Source: Trebonia sp963773105 (GTDB lineage Bacteria; Actinomycetota; Actinomycetes; Streptosporangiales; Streptosporangiaceae). Taken from it: a stretch of 64,000 bases of DNA. A program made the position numbers and the translations under genes. This document shows, in pieces, positions 8,651 through 15,562 of this stretch. A model generated the notes under the pieces. That model was not told the origin of the DNA. It searched no databases and saw nothing but the letters and a program-made list of their open reading frames with translations. Position 1 is the stretch's first letter, and every line of letters begins with the position of its first letter. Location: assembly GCA_963773105.1 (NCBI GenBank), contig CAVZAA010000003.1:992001-1056000 (forward strand), read 5' to 3'.

Positions 8651-9541
8651 TCACTCGGTCTTCTGGAACTCCGCGATCGCGACGCCGAGCAGCGCGGCCC
8701 CCATCACCGCCACCATCCCGAGCGACAGCCCGACCGGGACCTGCCAGCCGGCCCAGGTCACGTTGGGGGCCAGGAACGACGCGGCGGCGGGCGACACCGA
8801 CAGGTGGCTGAAGACCGCGTGCCGCATCGGGGACACGATGTAGGTCAGCGGGTCAAACCGGGTCAGCACGGTCAGCCAGGTGGGGAGGCCGTTCAGCGGG
8901 TAGAGCGCGCCGGACAGGAAGAACAGCGGCATCACCAGCATCTGGGTAAGGGCCATGAACGCTTGCATCTGCTTTATCCGCGCGGCCATCATCACGCCGA
9001 ACGCCGTCAGCGTGAACGAGAGCAGCAGTAGCTCTCCGATTACGGTGAGAAACAGAATGGGATCGTAAGGTACGCCCGCCGCGCCCGCCAGGGCCAGAAT
9101 GATGATGCCCTGGAAGGTGGCCACGGTAGCGCCGCCGAGGCATTTGCCGATCACGATGGCCGACCGGCTGACCGGGGCCACCAGCATCTCCCGGAGAAAG
9201 CCGAACTCCCGGTCCCAGACAATCGAGGCGGCCGAGAAAATGGCGGTGAACAGCACCGACATGGCGAGCACGCCCGGATAGACGAACGTCTTGAAGCTGA
9301 TGCCGGGGGGCAGCCCGTGGCCCGCGAGCGAGGACAGGCCGGTGCCGAGCACGAACAGGAACAGCACCGGCTGCACCAGGCTGGTGACCGCCCGCAGCCG
9401 GTCGCTCTTGAACCTGATCAGCTCGCGGTACCAGACGATCCGGACCGCGCGCAGATCCTGGCGCAGTCCGCGCTCGGGCACCGAGACGCGGATGGCGGCG
9501 GTGACCGGGTCGACGTCGGTCGTGCTGAGTTGAGCGGTCAT
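8651..9541 (-). CDS. ABC-2 type transporter permease (DrrB-like)
   Basis: 296 residues, inner-membrane protein with about six hydrophobic segments (for example FIPGVLAMS-type helix at 90-110 and LLSFTLTAFGVMMAARIKQM near 185). ABC2_membrane family, as in daunorubicin-resistance permeases. Start ATG 9541 lies 6 nt beyond the stop of the ATPase gene, so both belong to one operon led by the PadR regulator. It probably exports a hydrophobic compound; the substrate cannot be inferred. Confidence 0.9.
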   Translation of the reverse strand: MTAQLSTTDVDPVTAAIRVSVPERGLRQDLRAVRIVWYRELIRFKSDRLRAVTSLVQPVLFLFVLGTGLSSLAGHGLPPGISFKTFVYPGVLAMSVLFTAIFSAASIVWDREFGFLREMLVAPVSRSAIVIGKCLGGATVATFQGIIILALAGAAGVPYDPILFLTVIGELLLLSFTLTAFGVMMAARIKQMQAFMALTQMLVMPLFFLSGALYPLNGLPTWLTVLTRFDPLTYIVSPMRHAVFSHLSVSPAAASFLAPNVTWAGWQVPVGLSLGMVAVMGAALLGVAIAEFQKTE

Positions 9542-9547
9542 CGGTGC

Positions 9548-10531
9548 CTACCTGCCTCTCCGCATCGCCATGATCATGGCGCGGTTCTTGTCGCCCGCCG
9601 TCGCCTCTGAGTCCCTGATCGTCCGTCCGGTGTAGGACATGAAGACGTCGTCCAGGGTCGGTCGGGCCACGCTGACGCTCCTGATCGGCTGCGTCAGCTC
9701 GGCGAAGAGCCGTGGCACGAAGTGCTCGCCTGACGCCACGCTGAAGGTCACCAGGCCCTCGCGGACGGCCGCGTCCAGGTCGAACCGCTCCTTGAGCTCT
9801 CGGATGCTCGCCTGGTCGTCGGCGGTGGAGATCTGCACCCGGTCCTTGCCCACGCTGGCCTTCAGGTTCTCGGGCGTGTCGATGGCGACGATTTTGCCGT
9901 TGTCGATGATGGCAATGCGGTCGCAGTGCTCCGCCTCGTCCATGTAATGGGTGGTGAGGAAGATCGTAATATCCTCGCGCTGCTTCAGGTCATTGACGTA
10001 TTCCCAGATCGAGGACCTGGTCTGCGGGTCAAGGCCCACGGTCGGCTCGTCGAGGAAAAGCACCCGGGGGGCATGCAGCAGGCCGCGGGCGATCTCCAGG
10101 CGGCGCTTCATCCCGCCGGAGTAGGTGGCGACCACCGAGTCGCGGCGGTCCCACAGGTTCACCATCTCCAGGACCTGCCTGAGTCTGGGCGCGAGCTGCT
10201 GCCTGCTGACGCCGTAGAGGTCGGCGTGGAAGCGGAGGTTCTGCTCGCCGGTCAGGTAGCTGTCGAGGGTGGTGTCCTGGAAAACCAGGCCGATGTTCCT
10301 GCGCACGTCGTCCCGCTTTTTCACGACGTCGTGGCCCGCCACCCGCGCGGACCCCGAGCTGGGGTTCGCGAGGGTGCACAGGATCTTGATCGTGGTGGAC
10401 TTGCCCGCGCCGTTCGGGCCGAGGAAACCGAAGGTTTCCCCGGCCGTCACGGCGAAGTTGATGCCGCGCACCGCCTCGATCTCGCCGTACCGCTTGACCA
10501 GGTCGGTGACCTGGACGACGGGCTCGGTCAC
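9548..10531 (-). CDS. ABC transporter ATP-binding protein (DrrA-like)
   Basis: 327 residues from GTG 10531, which overlaps the padR stop by 4 nt (GTGA), supporting translational coupling. Motifs in order: Walker A GPNGAGKST, Q-loop LVFQDTTLD, signature YSGGMKRRLEIARG, Walker B VLFLDEPTVGLD, H-loop TTHYMDEAEHCD. The C-terminal extension (residues about 220-327) is typical of daunorubicin-resistance type ATPases. It energises the permease encoded immediately downstream. Confidence 0.93.
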   Translation of the reverse strand: MTEPVVQVTDLVKRYGEIEAVRGINFAVTAGETFGFLGPNGAGKSTTIKILCTLANPSSGSARVAGHDVVKKRDDVRRNIGLVFQDTTLDSYLTGEQNLRFHADLYGVSRQQLAPRLRQVLEMVNLWDRRDSVVATYSGGMKRRLEIARGLLHAPRVLFLDEPTVGLDPQTRSSIWEYVNDLKQREDITIFLTTHYMDEAEHCDRIAIIDNGKIVAIDTPENLKASVGKDRVQISTADDQASIRELKERFDLDAAVREGLVTFSVASGEHFVPRLFAELTQPIRSVSVARPTLDDVFMSYTGRTIRDSEATAGDKNRAMIMAMRRGR

Positions 10532-11358
10532 GCGCCGCCCTCCGGCGCGTCGGTAGCGGTCGGCGTCGTCGGCTCGGCTGCCGCCTCGGTCGCGGCCGTC
10601 CCGGTGGGATCGTCCTCGGCCAGGATCCGGTACATCGAGCGGCGGGTCTGCGCCAGCACCGCGCGGGCCTGGGTGAGCTGCTCGGGCGAACCCGCCCGGC
10701 GCACCTCCATCACCGCGATCATGACCTGGCGGATCAGGTCGCCGAGCTCGATCGCCTCGTCGTCGGTCATCCCGGCAACGGCGTCCCACGAGCCGCGCAG
10801 CTCGTCGGCATGCTCGGCCGCATAGGCCTGGCCCGCCTCGGTCAGCGCGTACATCCGGCGGCGGCCCTCGCCCTCGGGGGCGATCAGGCCCTCGTCTTCC
10901 AGTTGCTGCAGGGCGGGGTAGACCGACCCCGCGCTCGGCCGCCACACGCCGCTGGTGCGCCCGGCGATCTCCTGGATGAGCTGGTAGCCGTTCCACTGCC
11001 CGCCCTCGTCGAGCAGGTCGAGGATGGCCGCGCGGACATCGCCCTTGCGCGCCCGCGGGCCGCGGCCGAACCCGTGCCGGTCGAACATCGCCTGCCGGTC
11101 GAACATCGCCGCCAGGCGGTCGCCGCCAGGCCCCATGGGCCCGAATCCGGGGCCCATCGGCCCGCCGGACCGTGACCCGTGGCGGCCGCCGAAGCCGTGC
11201 TCGCCACGCTCGCCGCGGTCTCCGCGCTCACCGCGCTCACCGCGCTCGCCGCCCCGGCGACCCGGGCCGCGTCCCGGCCCCGGTCCCCACTCGGGGCGAC
11301 CCGGCCGCTGCGGTCCCCAGTCTCCGTCTCGCATTCCGCGCCTGTGTTCCTCACGCAT
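10528..11358 (-). CDS. PadR family transcriptional regulator with a low-complexity N-terminal arm
   Basis: 276 residues. The PadR winged-helix domain occupies about 108-185 (KGDVRAAILDLLDEGGQWNG, GSVYPALQQLEDEGLI), followed by helices and an acidic Thr/Ala tail. The first 80 residues are a Gly/Arg/Pro-rich arm with a tandem GER/GDR run (GERGERGERGDRGERGEHG), which is not part of the normal fold. AGAAGG about 10 nt before ATG 11358 is a good ribosome site. It leads the operon padR-ABC ATPase-permease and probably represses it by binding the dyads in the 107-bp divergent region. Confidence 0.9.
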   Translation of the reverse strand: MREEHRRGMRDGDWGPQRPGRPEWGPGPGRGPGRRGGERGERGERGDRGERGEHGFGGRHGSRSGGPMGPGFGPMGPGGDRLAAMFDRQAMFDRHGFGRGPRARKGDVRAAILDLLDEGGQWNGYQLIQEIAGRTSGVWRPSAGSVYPALQQLEDEGLIAPEGEGRRRMYALTEAGQAYAAEHADELRGSWDAVAGMTDDEAIELGDLIRQVMIAVMEVRRAGSPEQLTQARAVLAQTRRSMYRILAEDDPTGTAATEAAAEPTTPTATDAPEGGA

Positions 11359-11404
11359 GGCGCGTCACCTTCTCTCTATCTTCTTTGAACTTGCGTTGGT
11401 AGCT

Positions 11405-11452
11405 CAACGATATATCGCTGTTGTTCGTTACGCAACTGTGGAACGAAGTTGC
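11405..11452. promoter_or_regulatory. Candidate operators in the padR / membrane-protein divergent region
   Basis: Two dyads lie between the divergent starts: the perfect palindrome CGATATATCG at 11408-11417 and GCAACT-N9-AGTTGC at 11432-11452. They stand out as AT-rich in very GC-rich DNA. Binding by the PadR protein is an inference from position. Confidence 0.5.
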
Positions 11453-11465
11453 ATAAGTCGGCCCT

Positions 11466-13169
11466 ATGCTGTCGAAGCGGCCGATTCCGGGCCGGATGCT
11501 GGGGGAAGGACCTGACGGATTGGACGACACGCGGTACCGCGGATCTCAGCCGCGGCCCGCTGCCCCGCCGGGCGACCCCGCCGAGGCCTCCCCGGGCACC
11601 GCGCGCACCGTCGTCGCCCGGACCGGACGCCTGCTCCTCCCGGTCATCCCCGCCCTTCTCGGGCTGATCACCGGCGGCTATCGCCTCGGCCGGGTGCCGC
11701 TGTGGCGGGACGAGGCGGCCACCAAGGCCATCGCCGGCAGGCGGGTGGTGCAGATCCTGGCGACCATGCCCCACGACGACGTCGTGCACGGCGCCTACTA
11801 CCTGATCGTGCACTACGTCATCAGGCTGCTCGGCAGCTCGAACCACGCGCTCCGCCTCCCGTCGGTGCTGGCGATGGCGGTGGCCTGCGCGTTCACCGCG
11901 CTGCTGGCCCAGCGGCTGACGTTGACGGCCGGCCCCATCCCGGCCGCCTGCACCGGGTTGACGGCCGGGGTGATCTTCGCGCTGCTGCCCGCCACCATCG
12001 ACTACGCGCAGGAGGCGCGGTCCTACGCGCTGGTCACGATGATGGCGACGATCGCGACCTACCTGCTGCTGCGCGCCCTCGATGACGGCCGGCCGGGCTG
12101 GTGGGCCGGGTACGGCGCGGCGGTCTTCCTGGCCGCCCTGTTCAACCTCTTCGGCCTGCTCATCCTGGCCGCCCACGGGCTGACCCTGCTGGCCCTGGCC
12201 CGGCCTGCCGCCCCCGCGCACTGGGTTCGCCGACGGCTGGGCACCCCGCTGGGCTGGGTCGCGGCCAGCGCGGTGGCGGTGGCGCTGCTCATCCCGGTGG
12301 TGATCATGGCCTACGGGCAGCGCGACGCGCTCCGGTGGATCTCCTCGGCGCCGTCGGCGGCCGCCGAGGTCGGCACGACTGCGCGCCTGTGGGCGGGGTC
12401 GGCCGACCTGATCTGGCCGGTCTTCGGGCTGGCCGCCCTCGGCGTGGTCGCCTCGCTGGTCGCCGGCCGGCGGGAGGCCAGCCCCGCCACCGTGGCGCTG
12501 CCGTGGCTGGCGGCGCCCGCCGCCATCATGATCGCCCTGTCGACCATGCACCCGATTTACAACCAGCGGTACGTCGAGTTCTGCCTGCCCGCGCTCGCGA
12601 TCTGCGTCGCCGCCGGGATCGCCTGGCTCTGGCGGCTCGCCGCCGCCGCGCTCGGCCGGTCCGCCCGGGGCCTGGGCTCCCGCACCTGGCTGGCGGTGCT
12701 GCCCGCGTTCGCGGCTGCGGTGGCGCTGGCGGTCGCGCTGGTGCCGGCCGACGCGACCGTCCGGGCGTCCAGCTACCAGCCCGACAACCTCGAGCGCGAG
12801 ACCGGGATCATCGCGGCCAACGCCAGGCCGGGCAACATCGTCTTCTTCATCCCGGTCAACGACCGGATCGTCAGCATGCCGTTCCCGGCCCCGTGGCGGA
12901 AGCTGCGCGACATCGCGCTGGAGACGTCGCCGGTCAAATCCGACACCCTCTACGGCACCGACGTCAGCCCGGCCGAACTGCTGCGACGGTTCACGCACGT
13001 CAAGCGCGTCTGGGTCATCTCATCTTCGGAGGTCCCGGAGTCCGCGTTCCTCGCCTCGGCCGCGCCGACCGCGCTCGACCGAGCGGAGTTCCGCCTGGTC
13101 GGGGCGATGCGCTGGACGCAGCGGTGGCGCGACGGCGACACCGAGCTAACGCTCTACGCCGCCCGCTGA
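11466..13169 (+). CDS. GT-C type glycosyltransferase-like membrane protein (family 39-like)
   Basis: 567 residues; a soluble N-terminus of about 60 residues and then roughly 10 membrane helices. Just after the first helix, VPLWRDEAATKAIAGR has the acidic D-E of the first extracytoplasmic loop of polyprenyl-phosphate-dependent GT-C enzymes, and DVVHGAYYLIVHYVIRLLGS resembles the second loop helix of family 39 proteins. The C-terminal 110 residues form an extracytoplasmic domain. It probably transfers a sugar from a polyprenyl-phosphate donor at the outer face of the membrane. It is divergent from padR; other GT-C-like proteins lie at 24-41 kb. Acceptor unknown. Confidence 0.75.
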   Translation: MLSKRPIPGRMLGEGPDGLDDTRYRGSQPRPAAPPGDPAEASPGTARTVVARTGRLLLPVIPALLGLITGGYRLGRVPLWRDEAATKAIAGRRVVQILATMPHDDVVHGAYYLIVHYVIRLLGSSNHALRLPSVLAMAVACAFTALLAQRLTLTAGPIPAACTGLTAGVIFALLPATIDYAQEARSYALVTMMATIATYLLLRALDDGRPGWWAGYGAAVFLAALFNLFGLLILAAHGLTLLALARPAAPAHWVRRRLGTPLGWVAASAVAVALLIPVVIMAYGQRDALRWISSAPSAAAEVGTTARLWAGSADLIWPVFGLAALGVVASLVAGRREASPATVALPWLAAPAAIMIALSTMHPIYNQRYVEFCLPALAICVAAGIAWLWRLAAAALGRSARGLGSRTWLAVLPAFAAAVALAVALVPADATVRASSYQPDNLERETGIIAANARPGNIVFFIPVNDRIVSMPFPAPWRKLRDIALETSPVKSDTLYGTDVSPAELLRRFTHVKRVWVISSSEVPESAFLASAAPTALDRAEFRLVGAMRWTQRWRDGDTELTLYAAR

Positions 13170-13198
13170 CCCCTTCTCCGCGGTCGCTGACGGCGGGG

Positions 13199-13744
13199 CT
13201 AGCGGACGGGGAGATCGTAGACGCGGCGCACGCTTGAGCCGACGCGGCTGATGTCGGTGCCGTAGACGTGCATGGAGATTGCCACGGAGTCGCCGATGTT
13301 GGTGACCCGGTGAATGTCCCCCGGCGGGGCGAACCCGCTGACGGTGCCGACCGGGTTGGCGTTCCGCCCCACGACCTCGAGGTGGTCGCCACGGGGGGCG
13401 TAGACCTCCTCGTACTCGATCCCCTGCAGCACCGCCGTGCAGCACCAGGTCAGGTGGTCGTGGATCGGCGTCTGCTGGCCCGGCAGCCAGACCATGACCA
13501 CGATGGAGAACGAGCCGTCCGGCTCGGCGTGCACCAGGTTCGTCTGATAGCCGCTCGGATCGCCCGCCAGTCTGGCCGCGGGCAGCAGGCCAGGCCCGGG
13601 CACGCGGCCCCCGAAGGCATCGATGACGCGGTCGGCGGTCTCCTGCCACGAGCCGCCCGAGCGCACGGCGCGACGAATCGCGGCGGTCAGCAGCTCCGGA
13701 CAAGTGCCGGCGACCTTGGGCAGCTCGGCAACTGAACGAGACAT
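13199..13744 (-). CDS. Cysteine dioxygenase-like cupin protein
   Basis: 181 residues from ATG 13744, preceded by AGGAGG. A cupin of the type I cysteine dioxygenase family: IHDHLTWCC supplies two iron-binding His, YEEVY follows, and PPGDIHRVTN supplies the third His. Members oxidise cysteine or another thiol (for example 3-mercaptopropionate) to the sulfinate with one Fe(II). Substrate preference cannot be read here. The gene stands alone, with a 31-bp palindrome 69 bp upstream that probably regulates it. Confidence 0.88.
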   Translation of the reverse strand: MSRSVAELPKVAGTCPELLTAAIRRAVRSGGSWQETADRVIDAFGGRVPGPGLLPAARLAGDPSGYQTNLVHAEPDGSFSIVVMVWLPGQQTPIHDHLTWCCTAVLQGIEYEEVYAPRGDHLEVVGRNANPVGTVSGFAPPGDIHRVTNIGDSVAISMHVYGTDISRVGSSVRRVYDLPVR

Positions 13745-13812
13745 CACACCTCCTAGGTCACTCCTCACCACGGTAACAACGGGTCTTCCATCGGCACAAA
13801 TGCGACTTCGCT

Positions 13813-13843
13813 ATAGATTCATAGCCCCCGTCTATGAATCTAT
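13813..13843. promoter_or_regulatory. 31-bp perfect palindrome upstream of the cysteine dioxygenase-like gene
   Basis: Arms ATAGATTCATAG (13813-13824) and CTATGAATCTAT (13832-13843) are perfect 12-bp inverted repeats around CCCCCGT. The arms are strikingly AT-rich for this genome. Position (69 bp upstream of the minus-strand start) suggests an operator; no regulator gene is adjacent. The spacer equals the C-rich loop of the 6C RNA, which may be coincidence. Confidence 0.7.
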
Positions 13844-14033
13844 CCTCGGCATTCGCTGCTACATACCCTGCCCGTGACCCCGGGGCCGACACCCGCAGCC
13901 GCACGCCCAAGGCTGCCACCTCGTGTTCATCATGTCAATAATTACGATCTTTTTACTAGGAAATATTCAAGGTGGCCTCAGGCGACTCGGCGCGCGGGGT
14001 GCGGAGGCGGCGCGGGTGCTGGGCGCGGCTCCG

Positions 14034-14063
14034 CCGCTTCTTGCTGTTATCTACAGGGAGCGG
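14034..14063 (+). repeat. Conserved-loop hairpin, copy 1 (TTGCTGTTATC)
   Basis: CTTGCTGTTATC at 14040-14051 sits in the loop of a short stem CCGCT / AGCGG (14034-14038 with 14059-14063). The same loop sequence recurs at 50.7, 54.5, 55.6 and 55.8 kb with different stems. This copy is just upstream of the sigma-factor gene. Confidence 0.55.
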
Positions 14064-14084
14064 TGCCCGAGGGCTCCGGAGGCG

Positions 14085-14681
14085 GTGGCTCAGAATTATT
14101 GTGCGACGTTTCGATACGTTTTCCGAACACTGCGTCGCATCCCCGGGGATCTGGACGCGCTGCTCAGCGCCGTGGCGCGCGGGGAGCAGGGGGCTTTCGA
14201 CCTGGTTTACGAGCAGCTCCACGAACCGGTCTACCGTCAGGTCGCGGCCGTGCTGCGCGACCCGCCCCAGTCCGAGGAGGTCACCCAGGAGGTCTTCCTC
14301 GAACTCTGGTCGACGGCCGTGCACTACGACCCGGGCAAGGGCAGCGCCGCCGGGTGGGCCATGATGATCGCGCGCCGCCGCGCCATTGACCGGGTCCGCA
14401 GCTCCGTCGCCTCCTCCGTCCGCGACCAGCAGGCCGCTCCGCCCGCCGAGCTGCGGGACCAGACCCACGAGGCCGCGGCCGAGGTCCTCGACCGCGAGCG
14501 GCTGGCCCGCTCGCTCAGCAAGCTGACCGGCCCGCAGCGGGAGGTGATCACCCTCGCCTACTTCGGCGGCCACACCCACCGCCAGGTCGCCGCCATCGTG
14601 GGCGCGCCGCTCGGCACCGTCAAAGAACGGATACGGGAGGCGCTGATCAAGCTCCGTTACGCCATGACCAGCGACGATTAG
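14085..14681 (+). CDS. sigK: SigK-like RNA polymerase sigma-70 (ECF) factor
   Basis: About 198 residues from GTG 14085; the frame is open from 13923, but residues upstream look non-coding and homologues begin close to LDALLSAVARGEQGAF. Region 2 covers about 25-90 (SEEVTQEVFLELWSTAVHYD, ARRRAIDRVR) and region 4 about 140-195 (LTGPQREVITLAYFGGHTHR, IVGAPLGTVKERIREALIKL). It belongs to the SigK/ECF19 group, usually held by the membrane anti-sigma factor RskA; no such gene is adjacent, so its control is unclear. The start codon is the least certain part of this call. Confidence 0.85.
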   Translation: MAQNYCATFRYVFRTLRRIPGDLDALLSAVARGEQGAFDLVYEQLHEPVYRQVAAVLRDPPQSEEVTQEVFLELWSTAVHYDPGKGSAAGWAMMIARRRAIDRVRSSVASSVRDQQAAPPAELRDQTHEAAAEVLDRERLARSLSKLTGPQREVITLAYFGGHTHRQVAAIVGAPLGTVKERIREALIKLRYAMTSDD

Positions 14682-14709
14682 CGCACCGCGAACGGCCGCC
14701 TGGCCGTGC

Positions 14710-15297
14710 TCAGCCTCGGATCGCGCTGACGATGCTGATCACGGCGAGCACCGCCATGATCGCCGCCGCGACGCGGGTGATCACGTTGATCGGCACGACC
14801 TTGAGCAGGCTGCGGCCGCCGGCGATCGCCAGCGCCGCCACCGCCCACAGCCCGAGGACCGCGCCGATCCCGACGCTGAGCGGGTCGTGGTACTTGGCCG
14901 CCAGGTTCGCGGTCAGCAGCTGGGTCAGGTCCCCGAACTCGGCCACCAGGATCACCAGGAAGCTGGTGCTCGCGACTCGCGCGAACGTCGGGGTCTTGCC
15001 CTCGGCGATGGCGAGGTTCTCGTCCTCCTCGCCGTGCCGTCCGCGCAGCAGCAGCACCGCGCCGACCAGGAACAGCGCACCTACGATGGCCTGCAGGATC
15101 CGGTGCGGCAGCAGGGTCAGCAGGCTGCCGAGCGCCACCGCGAGCGAAACGTGCACCAAGAACGCGGCCGCCGCCCCGGCCCATACGTGCAGCGGCCGGT
15201 AGCGGGTGCCAAGCACCAGGCTGGCGAGGGCGGTCTTGTCGGGTAGCTCGGCGAGGAAGATCAAGCCGAAGACGAGGGCGATGACGGCGAGGTCCAC
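14710..15297 (-). CDS. GDT1/TMEM165 (UPF0016) family manganese exporter
   Basis: 195 residues, six predicted helices in two related halves. The signature acidic motifs appear as ELPDKTALA in helix 1 and EFGDLTQLL in helix 4, matching the E-x-G-D-(K/R)-(T/S) pattern that binds the transported cation; the first copy has Pro for Gly. A central loop GRHGEEDENLAIAEGK faces the cytoplasm. Bacterial members (MneA-type) export Mn2+. A yybP-ykoY manganese riboswitch directly upstream strongly supports this role. Start GTG 15297. Confidence 0.92.
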   Translation of the reverse strand: MDLAVIALVFGLIFLAELPDKTALASLVLGTRYRPLHVWAGAAAAFLVHVSLAVALGSLLTLLPHRILQAIVGALFLVGAVLLLRGRHGEEDENLAIAEGKTPTFARVASTSFLVILVAEFGDLTQLLTANLAAKYHDPLSVGIGAVLGLWAVAALAIAGGRSLLKVVPINVITRVAAAIMAVLAVISIVSAIRG

Positions 15298-15369
15298 GAG
15301 GTGTCTGTGTCCTTCGGGAGGGCCGCACCGGGGGCTCCGGGGGGAGGCTCCGGCACGACAGCGATTAGC

Positions 15370-15485
15370 TGCGGCCGAAGGTCTCGCCCAGCGCCTCAGA
15401 CGGGCGCCCTGGGTGCCGGGCCCACCCCTGACGGAGCTAGCCAGTATGTCGACATCCCAGCTGCGGGGCTACTCCCCTTCGCTGG
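15370..15485 (-). promoter_or_regulatory. yybP-ykoY manganese riboswitch
   Basis: On the minus strand the leader of the GDT1 gene carries the yybP-ykoY conserved pieces in order: AAGGGGAGTAGC (near 15485-15470), GTCGACATACTGGC (about 15450) and CTGGGCGAGACCTTCGGCC (about 15391-15373). These form the two Mn2+-binding loops of this class. It should switch on the exporter gene when Mn2+ is high. About 70 nt separate it from the start codon; that stretch contains a G-rich hairpin that may be part of the expression platform. Confidence 0.88.
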
Positions 15486-15490
15486 CAGCA

Positions 15491-15496
15491 AGTATA
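15491..15496 (-). promoter_or_regulatory. -10 box for the riboswitch transcript
   Basis: TATACT (minus strand, 15496 to 15491) lies just upstream of the first conserved riboswitch segment, with TTGGGG about 19 nt further upstream as a possible -35. Placing the start at about 15485 matches the expected 5' end. Confidence 0.55.
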
Positions 15497-15562
15497 CCAG
15501 CGAAGATCCCAGGCACCCCAACGGGTGGCGGCGGGGGCCACGGTCCCGCTTACCTCGGCTCC

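Noticed and set aside
13923..14084. Upstream extension of the sigma-factor frame (ATG at 13923)
   Set aside because: The extra 54 residues have no family match, contain the conserved-loop hairpin and start in AT-rich DNA; a GTG at 14085 fits homologue length better.
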